Assembly: GCF_900089775.1 (NCBI RefSeq)
Contig: NZ_FLOB01000001.1
Span: 372,001 to 436,000, forward strand
Origin: Marinomonas spartinae
GTDB lineage: Bacteria; Pseudomonadota; Gammaproteobacteria; Pseudomonadales; Marinomonadaceae
Length of the DNA: 64,000 nt
Reading direction: 5' to 3'
In this document: piece by piece, positions 45,069 through 53,376 of the stretch
How the letters are laid out: each line of letters starts with the position of its first letter
Position numbering within the stretch: position 1 is the first letter of the stretch
Made by a program: the position numbers and the translations under genes
The notes under the pieces: generated by a model
Databases searched by the model: none
What the model was told of the DNA's origin: nothing
The model's input: only the letters and a program-made list of their open reading frames with translations

Positions 45069-46559
45069 ATGAGTTTGCTCAAACCATCGTTGTTAAGTGC
45101 ATGCACTGCACTCGCTCTGCCTTTGTGTTTATCTACTGTGGCCCATGCGTCCAGTATGTCTCACCATACGAAAACACCGATTAAGCACGTCGTCGTGATC
45201 TTCCAAGAAAACGTATCTTTTGATCACTACTTTGGTACTTACCCCCATGCGACCAATCCAAAAGGAGAGCCTGCTTTCCACGCCAAAGCCAACACGCCTG
45301 CGGTGAACACGTTAACGGAGCAGTTGCTAAAACATAATCCTAACGCGCTTAATCCATTCTTGCTGCCACGCAACCAAGAGCCATTTGACCAAGACCACGG
45401 TTATGAAGCGGAACAAGATGCTTACAACGGTGGTTTGATGAACCAGTTTTATGAAAAAACCGGGGACAAATATTCCAAAGTTGGCCAGCGTCAGGTGATG
45501 GGGTATTACGATGGTAATAGCGTAACGGCGTTGTGGAACTATGCACAACACTTTGCGATGAGCGATAACTCTTATGGCACCATCTTTGGTCCATCTAGCC
45601 CTGGGGCATTAAACTTGGTGGCGGGTCGTACTGGTCCTGTTATTGAGAAAACTCTGCCAGGCGTAGAAGGGGGCAATCTTGTGAGCGATGATAACCCTCG
45701 CTTAGACGATTGTGCTTATAAAGACGCCGCTGATGCGAAAAAATTTGAAACAAATTTAACTGTGGTCGATCCTCACAAACGTGTGGTATTGACGGGGAAA
45801 AACATTGGTGATTTGTTGAATAAGAAACACGTCACTTGGGGCTGGTTCGAAGGGGGATTTGATCCAACCAGTTACCAAAATGGCTTTGCTGTGTGCGGTG
45901 CGAAAAGTACCAATGAATTCGGTGGTGTGAAAGGGGATTACATTCCTCACCATGAACCGTTCCAATACTTTCAATCCACTGCTAACCCTCACCACTTACC
46001 GCCTTCTAGCATTGCTAAGGTAGGTAAAACCGACCAAGCAAATCACCAGTACAGCTTGAAAACTTTCTGGAAAGCGGCGGATTCGGGTCATCTTCCAGCG
46101 GTGGCTTTCTTGAAAGCGAAAGGCATTGAAGATGGTCATGCTGGTTATTCAAATCCATTGGATGAGCAGCGTTTCTTGGTCAACACGATTAACCGTCTTG
46201 AAAAACTGCCAACTTGGAAAGACACCTTAATTGTCATTGCTTATGACGATTCCGATGGTTACTACGATCATGTCATGCCACCTAAAAACCACTTTGCTAA
46301 TGTAACGGGTCGTCATGGTTATGGTCCTCGTTTGCCTTTATTGGTGATTTCTCCTTATGCGAAACAAAACTTTGTCGATCACAGTGTGACCGACCAAAGT
46401 TCGATTATGCGCTTTATCGAAGACAACTGGAGACTAGGTCGAGCAGGCCATTCTATGGATGCCCATTCAGGTACCTTGGATCACATGTTGCACTTTGGCC
46501 ATGGTCATAGAGCCCATGCACTGATGCTTAACCCGAAAACAGGTGAAGTGTCTTCTTAA
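45069..46559 (+). CDS. Exported phospholipase C / acid phosphatase family phosphoesterase (active-site intact)
   Basis: 496 residues from ATG 45069 behind GAGGGTC, with signal peptide ending at STVAHASS. It belongs to the AcpA/phospholipase C phosphoesterase family: VVVIFQENVSFDHYFG with E47 and N48, IFGPSSPGALNLVAG carrying the conserved Ser, and IAYDDSDGYYDHV with D393 and D394. These are the metal and nucleophile positions known in AcpA, all present. It likely releases phosphate from extracellular phosphoesters or phospholipids. Pho-box-like repeats upstream support phosphate-starvation control, and it ends in its own terminator. Confidence 0.9.
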   Translation: MSLLKPSLLSACTALALPLCLSTVAHASSMSHHTKTPIKHVVVIFQENVSFDHYFGTYPHATNPKGEPAFHAKANTPAVNTLTEQLLKHNPNALNPFLLPRNQEPFDQDHGYEAEQDAYNGGLMNQFYEKTGDKYSKVGQRQVMGYYDGNSVTALWNYAQHFAMSDNSYGTIFGPSSPGALNLVAGRTGPVIEKTLPGVEGGNLVSDDNPRLDDCAYKDAADAKKFETNLTVVDPHKRVVLTGKNIGDLLNKKHVTWGWFEGGFDPTSYQNGFAVCGAKSTNEFGGVKGDYIPHHEPFQYFQSTANPHHLPPSSIAKVGKTDQANHQYSLKTFWKAADSGHLPAVAFLKAKGIEDGHAGYSNPLDEQRFLVNTINRLEKLPTWKDTLIVIAYDDSDGYYDHVMPPKNHFANVTGRHGYGPRLPLLVISPYAKQNFVDHSVTDQSSIMRFIEDNWRLGRAGHSMDAHSGTLDHMLHFGHGHRAHALMLNPKTGEVSS

Positions 46560-46591
46560 GATACCAACCGTAGCAAGGATAAGCTTGGCAG

Positions 46592-46624
46592 ACGAAGCGA
46601 GTCATACACTCGTTTCGTTTTTTT
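46592..46624 (+). terminator. Intrinsic terminator after the phosphoesterase gene
   Basis: An 11-pair stem ACGAAGCGAGT / ACTCGTTTCGT (one G-U) is followed by seven T. The downstream polyferredoxin-P19 genes therefore probably have their own promoter in the short gap or rely on read-through. Confidence 0.8.
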
Positions 46625-46676
46625 GTTGATAAGGTGATTTAACGGTTTTTCGAATGAAAGATTGGGAGCTATGAGG

Positions 46677-48086
46677 ATGAGTCAAAAAGCGCGTCTAGAG
46701 CGTTGGCTAGACAAAGGCCTAGTTCGGCTTGGTCGTCGTAGTCTTTACTGGCAAGTGTTCATGCTGATTGGACTGGTTTGCTTGCTTGTCCTCCCCTTGT
46801 TTGGAGCCGTTCCTCAATATCACTGGCAAACACCGTGGAATAATGGCCAGCTTTTTAGTGAGTGGGTGTTGTGGGCGATATGGTATCCCGGCACGTTATT
46901 GTCGGTATTGCTGGTGGGGCGTTTGTGGTGTGGCATCTTGTGTCCACTGGGCGCCATGAGTGAGTGGTTCAGTCATATTGGTGCTCGTTTTCCAATCCCC
47001 AGTTTTATCAAGCACCCAATGACGACCGCCATGAGCTTTATTTGGGTAACGATTTGGGCGCAAACCTTGGATGTTCGCGACGATTTACGGGCCGCTCTGT
47101 TGCTGTTTGCGCTTATTTTCGCCCTGGCAGTCGGATGCGGTTTGTTATTTGGCAGTGAACACAAACAAGGTCGGCGTGTTTGGTGTCGTCACTTGTGCCC
47201 TATTGGTTCCATTCTTGGGGTATTTTCCCGCTTAGGGGTGGTCAATCTGGTTCGCAAACAAGCAAAGGGTCAGAGTCCTCACCTCAGCGAAGGGTATCGT
47301 GATAACGGCTTATGCCCAACCAGTATTGATCTGGCGAGCAAACAAACCGCTCGTCACTGTATTAAGTGTGCTCGATGTGTGAACCCGGAGTCTAAAGGCG
47401 GCTTGACCGTCCAGATACGCCAGCTTGGTACAGAAATCATTAAGATTGATCGTCACGCTCCCTGTTTGTCTGAACTTTGGTTTATTTGGCTTGCGCCAGG
47501 GTTGGCGGTGGCTGGATTTGTATGGGCTCAGACCCCGCTGTATGTGTCTTTTCGACAAGCCCTAGGTCAATTTGCCCTATCTCAGCACTGGTATGGCTGG
47601 TTGCAAGCTGGGCCTAGCTGGTTAATGAATCAAAATGCGGCCTTGAATCAGCATTACCTGTGGCTCGATTTCTTTTCAATTAGCGGATTCATGTTGGGCT
47701 TTGCGCTTTTACTGGCAGTGCCTTTGCTACTGTGCTCTTGGCTAGCGAGTTATGCTTTTCATGCTAATCAGAGTCGCCGAAGCCAGCGCATGGCGGCCTT
47801 TGGCTATCAGTTTGCGCCGATGGCGATGTTATGCATTTTGCTTGGCCTAGGCAGTACGTTATTCGCCACTCTAAAACAGGTGGTTGGCAATGATGTGATG
47901 TTTTTGGAGCTGGGGTTGTTGGTAATGGCGCTGCTGTTCAATGGGGTGAGTGCATGGCGTTGGACAGCGGCTCAGAATGTGAGTTTGGCTTGTCGAATAC
48001 TATTAAACGGTTTGCTCTTGATCGGGTGTGCATTGCTGTCTGCTGCCACCCTGTGGAGTATTTTTCCAACTTTACTGTTTCATTAA
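46677..48086 (+). CDS. Polyferredoxin membrane protein (NapH/FtrD-like)
   Basis: About 469 residues from ATG 46677, at good distance from GGGAG; upstream ATG and TTG starts are possible. Several TM helices surround cysteine motifs RLWCGILCPLGAMSEWF, VWCRHLCPIGSILG, GLCPTSIDL and HCIKCARCVNPESKG, which form two or more [4Fe-4S] sites as in NapH, NosR and FtrD. In FtrABCD iron uptake systems an FtrD-like polyferredoxin works with a P19 protein (FtrA). Here two P19-like genes follow directly, so it probably passes electrons across the inner membrane to or from those proteins. Confidence 0.84.
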   Translation: MSQKARLERWLDKGLVRLGRRSLYWQVFMLIGLVCLLVLPLFGAVPQYHWQTPWNNGQLFSEWVLWAIWYPGTLLSVLLVGRLWCGILCPLGAMSEWFSHIGARFPIPSFIKHPMTTAMSFIWVTIWAQTLDVRDDLRAALLLFALIFALAVGCGLLFGSEHKQGRRVWCRHLCPIGSILGVFSRLGVVNLVRKQAKGQSPHLSEGYRDNGLCPTSIDLASKQTARHCIKCARCVNPESKGGLTVQIRQLGTEIIKIDRHAPCLSELWFIWLAPGLAVAGFVWAQTPLYVSFRQALGQFALSQHWYGWLQAGPSWLMNQNAALNQHYLWLDFFSISGFMLGFALLLAVPLLLCSWLASYAFHANQSRRSQRMAAFGYQFAPMAMLCILLGLGSTLFATLKQVVGNDVMFLELGLLVMALLFNGVSAWRWTAAQNVSLACRILLNGLLLIGCALLSAATLWSIFPTLLFH

Positions 48087-48605
48087 ATGGATCAGATTAT
48101 GCGATGTATTGTTTTTTGTGGGTTATTGAGCGTGTGTATGATAAGTGTCACGGCACAAGCTGAAGAGGTGGTGAATACGACATTGGCCTCAATGGATAAA
48201 GATGGAATGAATCTTTCCAGTGGCGTGCGTTTAGAAGGCAAGAAGCTGGTTTTGTGGAGCCGTTCTAAGGCCAATGCATATAATCCCAATGGTTATATCA
48301 CCAATGATTTTATCCCTTTTTGTAAGGTGACGTTTGAGGTAAAGAAGGTGGGAACCTCTTGGCACCAATCCTTCATTGCGCCGATGCGTCTCACACAAAC
48401 TGGCCCTGAGTATGGCCAAGCCACCGTATTGGATGGGGCGGGTCAATATCAGTGGACGGTGCATTATCAATCCCCTAGGGCAAATGGCTTTTATCGTCAT
48501 ATCGATAAAGCAACCGGTGTAGCGCCTTGGTGGAAACCATTTGATTTAACTTACTCCTTCTCTCTGGATTCACAGGGTAAGATACATAAAGGAGCAACAT
48601 CATGA
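48087..48605 (+). CDS. P19-like periplasmic metal protein 1 (degenerate metal site, keeps the C-terminal His)
   Basis: A 172-residue protein with signal peptide (CGLLSVCMISVTAQAEE), abutting the polyferredoxin stop. The second half matches P19/FtrA: NPNGYITNDFIPFCKVTFEV, GPEYG, LDGAGQYQWTVHY and RHIDKATGVAPWWKPF. The family motif ADIHLEADIHA is replaced by LVLWSRSKANA, and MVADDGPHYG by MRLTQTGPEYG, so most metal ligands are missing. The His in RHID is kept. ATG 48099 is an alternative start. Possible roles are scaffold or partner of the next protein. Confidence 0.75.
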   Translation: MDQIMRCIVFCGLLSVCMISVTAQAEEVVNTTLASMDKDGMNLSSGVRLEGKKLVLWSRSKANAYNPNGYITNDFIPFCKVTFEVKKVGTSWHQSFIAPMRLTQTGPEYGQATVLDGAGQYQWTVHYQSPRANGFYRHIDKATGVAPWWKPFDLTYSFSLDSQGKIHKGATS

Positions 48606-49123
48606 TGCGATATTGTTTGCTGGCTTTGTGCCTTTGTTTAAGTATGCGAGTGTGGGCATTGGATGTGGTCTTCGGCCCCGATGTTGGTATCAATGGTATG
48701 AAAGTGGGGGCCAGCTATATCCAAGGGATTATCATGTCGCCGAAAATGGCGGGGTCTCCCAAGCACGCTGACATACATTTGGAAACCGATGTGCACGCTC
48801 TACCAGGCAATCCGCAGGGTTTTCCAGCGACAGACTGGATTCCTGGACTAAAGATTCATTTTATTCTGACCAAAGCCAATAGCAACTGGCGTTATGAAGC
48901 AGATTATTTGCCCATGGTGGCCCAAGGCGGCACCCATTATGGCCGTAATATAAAGCTGGATGGACCTGGGCACTACTTTGTGACAAACGAATACTCCCCG
49001 CCACCTGCCAATGGCCTATTCCTCGCTAAAAACGCAGGGCCTGGGGTGTTTCCTTGGTGGAAACCGTTTGTACGTCATTATCAATTCGACTTTTTTGGAA
49101 CAGGAAAAAACGGTGGCTATTAG
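48602..49123 (+). CDS. P19-like periplasmic metal protein 2 (keeps N-terminal ligands, lacks the C-terminal His)
   Basis: A 173-residue protein with signal peptide (LALCLCLSMRVWAL), coupled to the previous gene through ATGA. It follows P19 closely: INGMKVGASYIQGIIMSP, ADIHLETDVHALPGNPQGF, LPMVAQGGTHYGRNIKLDG and GVFPWWKPF. The His/Glu of HLE and the Met and His of MVA...THYG are present. The Asp of DDGPH is Gly, and the RHVDEETG histidine is replaced (FLAKNAGPG). Canonical P19 binds copper and helps iron uptake. With the neighbouring paralogue it could form a composite site. Confidence 0.82.
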   Translation: MMRYCLLALCLCLSMRVWALDVVFGPDVGINGMKVGASYIQGIIMSPKMAGSPKHADIHLETDVHALPGNPQGFPATDWIPGLKIHFILTKANSNWRYEADYLPMVAQGGTHYGRNIKLDGPGHYFVTNEYSPPPANGLFLAKNAGPGVFPWWKPFVRHYQFDFFGTGKNGGY

Positions 49124-50510
49124 ACATATTCTCTCCTTATCAATCGGTTTATTGAGTGCAATGGCACACAGTGCATCGATTCAACAGGTGCCAACTACCC
49201 CAGTGAAACACGTGGTTGTGGTAATGCTTCAAGATGAAAGTTTTGATCGCTATTTTGGGCGCTATCCCATTGCAGAAAACAAACCAGGTGAAGTGGCGTT
49301 TCATGCAAAGGCGGATACACCCAAAGTGGCGGGTTTTACGAAACAAGTCATGACTCACAACCCTAATCTGACTAACCCTTTTCGCTTAGCGCCGGCAGAG
49401 CCAACCTGTGATTTAGGATATGGGCCTTTGGCGCAAAAAGCTTCTTACAACCATGGTCAAAACAACATGTTTATTTGGTTGGACAGTGAAGCGCCAAGTA
49501 ACAGTATCAATGATGATGGTTGTTTCCCGCAATCTGTTATGGGCTATTACGATGGCAATACGGTTCACGCTTTGTGGGAGTACGCTCAGCACTACGCCCT
49601 AGCCGATCATTTTTTTGCCAGTGATTATTCCTCGACGGCTTCGGGTCTGATTAATGAAATCGCTGGAGGAACCAAAGGCGTCTTACCGAAAAGAGTGCCA
49701 GGTGTGGACTACCATGATGATCTGATCGGTAATAATTACCCTCTCTATGATGATGGCAGCTCAGGGCGAGGTTTGGTGCATTTGACGCGGGCCAACATTG
49801 GCGACTTGCTGAACCAACATAAGGTGAGTTGGGGGGCGTTTGTGGGTGGCTTTGCACCAACGTCTCATGTGTCAGGCCGTGCTGTGATGGCTTCTCGTTC
49901 TTTGAATCAGCAAGGTTCTATTGAACCAGACTACATACCAAGCAATGAACCCTTTCAATATTTCAAATCAACGGCCAACCCTCACCATTTGCCACCGTTA
50001 TCCGATAAGACGATTGGCTTGAGTGACCAAGCAAATCATCAATATGACTTGTCTTTATTTTGGACGGCACTTCGCAACCAGCAGTTGCCAGCAGTGAGTT
50101 TTGTCATCCCCAAAACGGGTCAAAATGGTCATGTGGGTAGCTCGTCGCCTTTGGATGAACAAACCTTCCTACAAACCCTCATTACTCGCTTGCAAAAGAG
50201 CCCTCAATGGTCAAATACGGCGGTGATGTTGGTTTGGAATAATTCAGATGGTTGGTATGATCACATTACGCCACCGAAGGCACCCAGAGGCATGATCGGC
50301 TTGGGTTACGGGCCACGCTTACCCTTTTTAATCGTGTCTCCTTTGGCAAAACATAACTATGTGGAGCATAAGATGTTGGATCAAGGGTCGGTACTGCGCT
50401 TTATTGAAGACAACTGGCAACTAGGGCGTCTTGGCAAGCACACGGCCGACTATTATGCCCACTCGCTTGATGATATGTTCGCTTTCCATCAGCAAAAGAC
50501 GACATCTTAG
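49113..50510 (+). CDS. Phosphoesterase-family protein with substituted metal site (probable pseudoenzyme)
   Basis: 465 residues from GTG 49113, preceded by AGGA and overlapping the P19 gene by 11 bases; the signal peptide is HILSLSIGLLSAMAHSA. It is similar throughout to the protein at 45069-46559 (SFDRYFGRYP, MGYYDGNTVHALWEYAQHY, STANPHHLPP, SPLDEQTF, FIEDNWQLGR). The metal ligands differ: E-N is Q40-D41, D-D is N376-N377, and the conserved GPS becomes SST. Hydrolase activity is therefore unlikely. It may have become a binding or structural partner of the P19-like proteins. A terminator follows at 50546. Confidence 0.82.
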   Translation: MAIRHILSLSIGLLSAMAHSASIQQVPTTPVKHVVVVMLQDESFDRYFGRYPIAENKPGEVAFHAKADTPKVAGFTKQVMTHNPNLTNPFRLAPAEPTCDLGYGPLAQKASYNHGQNNMFIWLDSEAPSNSINDDGCFPQSVMGYYDGNTVHALWEYAQHYALADHFFASDYSSTASGLINEIAGGTKGVLPKRVPGVDYHDDLIGNNYPLYDDGSSGRGLVHLTRANIGDLLNQHKVSWGAFVGGFAPTSHVSGRAVMASRSLNQQGSIEPDYIPSNEPFQYFKSTANPHHLPPLSDKTIGLSDQANHQYDLSLFWTALRNQQLPAVSFVIPKTGQNGHVGSSSPLDEQTFLQTLITRLQKSPQWSNTAVMLVWNNSDGWYDHITPPKAPRGMIGLGYGPRLPFLIVSPLAKHNYVEHKMLDQGSVLRFIEDNWQLGRLGKHTADYYAHSLDDMFAFHQQKTTS

Positions 50511-50545
50511 GCAGAAGGCAGCAAAACAAAAACTTTTGAAAAAGC

Positions 50546-50576
50546 AGGGCGTAAACCTTTGGTTTGCGCCCTTTTA
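50546..50576 (+). terminator. Intrinsic terminator of the polyferredoxin-P19 operon
   Basis: The stem AGGGCGTAAACC / GGTTTGCGCCCT with a three-base loop is followed by TTTTA. It lies between convergent genes. Confidence 0.75.
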
Positions 50577-50597
50577 TATGGCATTACTTGATGGGGC

Positions 50598-51548
50598 TTA
50601 CTTTGTCACTTTACAGGCTGGATAAGCTTTCTTTGTTTTGAATGTCAGTGATGACCATAGGTTGGGCAAGACAAGGCCAAAGATCACCACCACCATGCCA
50701 ACCACTTGCAACAAGGTGACAGGTTGACCAAATAGGAAGGACACCAGGACGGCAAACACGGGGACAAAGTTGAAAAATAACGAAGCCTTTGCTGAGCCTA
50801 ACTGCTTCACGCCGTTGATCCATAATAGATAGCCCGCAACTGTGGCGAACATGCCAATGTACATGACCCCATAAAAAACACTGCTGGAACTGTGAATGAC
50901 TTCATGCCAGGGATGGATATTGGGAGAAAAAAGACAAACCAAACCAATGACACTGGCGCCAGAGATCATACCAACCAGAGTATAAGGGATTAACGGCATC
51001 CATTTGCTGATCCCTTGCGTGAGAAACGTATATAAACTCCAAGCTAACATACCGCAAAAAATCAATTTATCCCCATAGTTGATCTGTAGACCAAGCAGGA
51101 GTGACAAATGACCATTGGTGATGACTAACAGTACCCCCAATAAGCTGATGGCAAGGCTAATAAATTGGCCCATACTAGGGATGGTTCGATGGAACAAGGA
51201 GGCCATAAGCGATGTGAAGAGTGGGCTTAACGCCATGATTAGAGCGCCATCGGTGGAAGAGGTATAGGTTAGCCCCGAAAATAACGCCAAGTTTAACCCT
51301 CCGACACCGATGATGCTGACAATGACAACATAGAGCCATTGTTGAGTGGTCAAATGTTTCGGCCAAGCAATCCGCGCGACCTTGACATAAATGAGAAGAC
51401 AAAGGGCTGCGATGACAAAACGCCATAGCACCATGGAGTAGGCATGGACTTCTGTCAGAATGTGTTTACCGACAGGAAAACTGCTTCCCCAAAAAAAAGT
51501 ACAGAGAATAAGCAGTAAAACGGCTCTAGTATATGAAGGTAGTGTCAT
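50598..51548 (-). CDS. EamA/DMT-superfamily transporter
   Basis: A 316-residue protein with ten predicted TM helices in two EamA repeats (ILCTFFWGSSFPVGKHIL at the start, then GVMYIGMFATVAGYLLWINGVKQLG in the second half). DMT transporters export metabolites such as amino acids. A LysR-type gene is divergent from it across a 92-base gap and probably regulates it. Substrate unknown. Confidence 0.87.
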   Translation of the reverse strand: MTLPSYTRAVLLLILCTFFWGSSFPVGKHILTEVHAYSMVLWRFVIAALCLLIYVKVARIAWPKHLTTQQWLYVVIVSIIGVGGLNLALFSGLTYTSSTDGALIMALSPLFTSLMASLFHRTIPSMGQFISLAISLLGVLLVITNGHLSLLLGLQINYGDKLIFCGMLAWSLYTFLTQGISKWMPLIPYTLVGMISGASVIGLVCLFSPNIHPWHEVIHSSSSVFYGVMYIGMFATVAGYLLWINGVKQLGSAKASLFFNFVPVFAVLVSFLFGQPVTLLQVVGMVVVIFGLVLPNLWSSLTFKTKKAYPACKVTK

Positions 51549-51640
51549 GATCTTTCTCTAGTAAAATGAGGGAATACTCGTTAGTGTATAGATTCTAAAA
51601 TTGAAAACCATAAGCAAAATAAAGAACTAATATTCCAAAA

Positions 51641-52543
51641 ATGAAACTTAATTATTCGCTCGACGATCTACGATGTTTTTGTGCGGTTGCCCAATACGGC
51701 AGCTTTAAAGCCGCCGCCCTTGCGTTAGACATACCACTTTCTACGTTAAGCCGTCGTATCTCTAAATTAGAGCAGGATCTGTCGATACGTTTGCTGAACC
51801 GAGATGCCCATAAAGTGACCTTGACGCAGACAGGGCAGAAGTACTTTGCACGTTCCCATGGTTTATTTGAGTCGTTGGTTGAGGTGGCGAGCGATCTCCA
51901 TAAGGACAAGCATGAAGCCAGAGGGCGAATCCGTATTGCCGGCCCTATAAATGTGATGTCTGAACTATTAAGTGACCAGATCAGTGGTTTTATGCAGGAT
52001 TACCCTGATATCCAGTTGGAGATGAAGCTATCTAATTATTTGATTGATATCGAAGCAGAAGGGATTGATGTTGCCTTTCGTGTTGGCGACGTTAATGAGG
52101 ATAATTGGATTGCCAAATCGCTGACAGACATCCAATTTATCGTCTGTGCAAGCCCCTCGTTGGATACTTCGAAAATAACCAAACCCGCTCAGCTCGCCGA
52201 TTATCCGATTGTCTTATGCTACCCAATGAGGCAGTGGGAATTGGTATGTAAAAAGAACCATGCCCATTACAACTTTGCACCAGGGAGTAATGTACGTTTC
52301 GAAACCGATGATTTGCGCGCTTTGTTCCCAGTGGTTCAGTCGGGGTTAGGGATTGGCTATATACCTGACTACAGTGCTAAGCCCATGATCAAATCAGGGC
52401 TTCTGGTGCAATTATTGCCGAATTGGGGCAGTCAACCCAGACGCCTAAGCATGCTCTATCGAGATAGAAAGAACATGCCTTTAAGGGTTCGATTATTTAT
52501 TAATTACATGGCTGCCGCCTTCAGCGAGTCCGCTTTAGGCTGA
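51641..52543 (+). CDS. LysR-type regulator divergent from the EamA transporter
   Basis: A 300-residue protein. The winged helix is at residues 1-62 (LDDLRCFCAVAQYGSFKAAALALDIPLSTLSRRISKLE, LLNRDAHKVTLTQTG) and the effector domain has GRIRIAGPINVMSELL, VAFRVGDV and VQSGLGIGYIPDY. Head-to-head placement with the transporter gene suggests it controls that exporter. Confidence 0.88.
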   Translation: MKLNYSLDDLRCFCAVAQYGSFKAAALALDIPLSTLSRRISKLEQDLSIRLLNRDAHKVTLTQTGQKYFARSHGLFESLVEVASDLHKDKHEARGRIRIAGPINVMSELLSDQISGFMQDYPDIQLEMKLSNYLIDIEAEGIDVAFRVGDVNEDNWIAKSLTDIQFIVCASPSLDTSKITKPAQLADYPIVLCYPMRQWELVCKKNHAHYNFAPGSNVRFETDDLRALFPVVQSGLGIGYIPDYSAKPMIKSGLLVQLLPNWGSQPRRLSMLYRDRKNMPLRVRLFINYMAAAFSESALG

Positions 52544-52582
52544 CAGAATGCCTAAAGCGAGAGTGAGCCAGACAAAGGTGTT

Positions 52583-53347
52583 TTAAAAAGAGTAAAGCAA
52601 GGTCACAGAGGTTTCCGTATCCGTATGTTCTTTGCCTGTGGGCACGGTAGATGAGTATTCCGCACTGTAAGACAGCTTCATCGCCAAGTCGTTACGGATA
52701 TTGGCTTGCAGGGAAGAGACGGATTTCGATATAGAGGAGCCATCTTTTGTACCTATACTGGAATCCAATGTCTGGATGAACACCGCGTTTGTAGAGAGTT
52801 GTTTCTGACCTGTTAAGGCAAAGCGAATAATGGGCGTCTGAGCTGCGCCGATGTCCGATGTGGTGGCCCCTTCGGCTAATTTATTGTAACGATAACCCAA
52901 ACCAGCGGAGGCTTCTAAATAAGAGCCATCCTTGAGTTGCCAAAAGCGATCGCCATAACCCGTTGCAACATTGCTTTGGAAATCGTATCCGGAAAATAAA
53001 TCCTTTTTGTAGCCACCACGAATGTACCAAAACTCTGAATCATTAAATTTGTAGTTACCCTCGATTGAACCATTGTAGTTCTCCGCTGTTTTCTGATCAT
53101 CTGAGCGGGTGTACTGAGAGGCTAAAGAGTAATTGTTACGCCAATGAAGTAGATCCTGAGTGGCATTGACTTTTGTATTAAAGTTCGTGCTGTTGGTGTT
53201 TCCTGAATTCATCAGAAAACCGAGTTCCACACTGGCTTTCCAAGGCTCTATCTTAGGGGGGGTACCCGATGTGTTGTCCGTATCGGCCGCAAAAACTAAG
53301 GGCGCGCTGAGCAAAGCGAGGGCTAAAAGTGAGTGTTTTAAAGGCAT
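52583..53347 (-). CDS. DUF481 (YdiY-like) outer-membrane protein, copy 1
   Basis: A 254-residue protein with a signal peptide ending at LVFAAD and a beta-barrel rich in alternating aromatic residues. Family blocks are ASVELGFLMNSGNTNST, YNGSIEGNYKFNDSEFWYIRGGY, YLEASAGLGYRYNKLA and a terminal TETSVTLLYSF ending in Phe, the outer-membrane assembly signal. It is paralogous to the next gene over its whole length. The function of DUF481 is unknown. Confidence 0.85.
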   Translation of the reverse strand: MPLKHSLLALALLSAPLVFAADTDNTSGTPPKIEPWKASVELGFLMNSGNTNSTNFNTKVNATQDLLHWRNNYSLASQYTRSDDQKTAENYNGSIEGNYKFNDSEFWYIRGGYKKDLFSGYDFQSNVATGYGDRFWQLKDGSYLEASAGLGYRYNKLAEGATTSDIGAAQTPIIRFALTGQKQLSTNAVFIQTLDSSIGTKDGSSISKSVSSLQANIRNDLAMKLSYSAEYSSTVPTGKEHTDTETSVTLLYSF

Positions 53348-53376
53348 AGGTTTGTCCCTAATAGTCTATTTATGTC

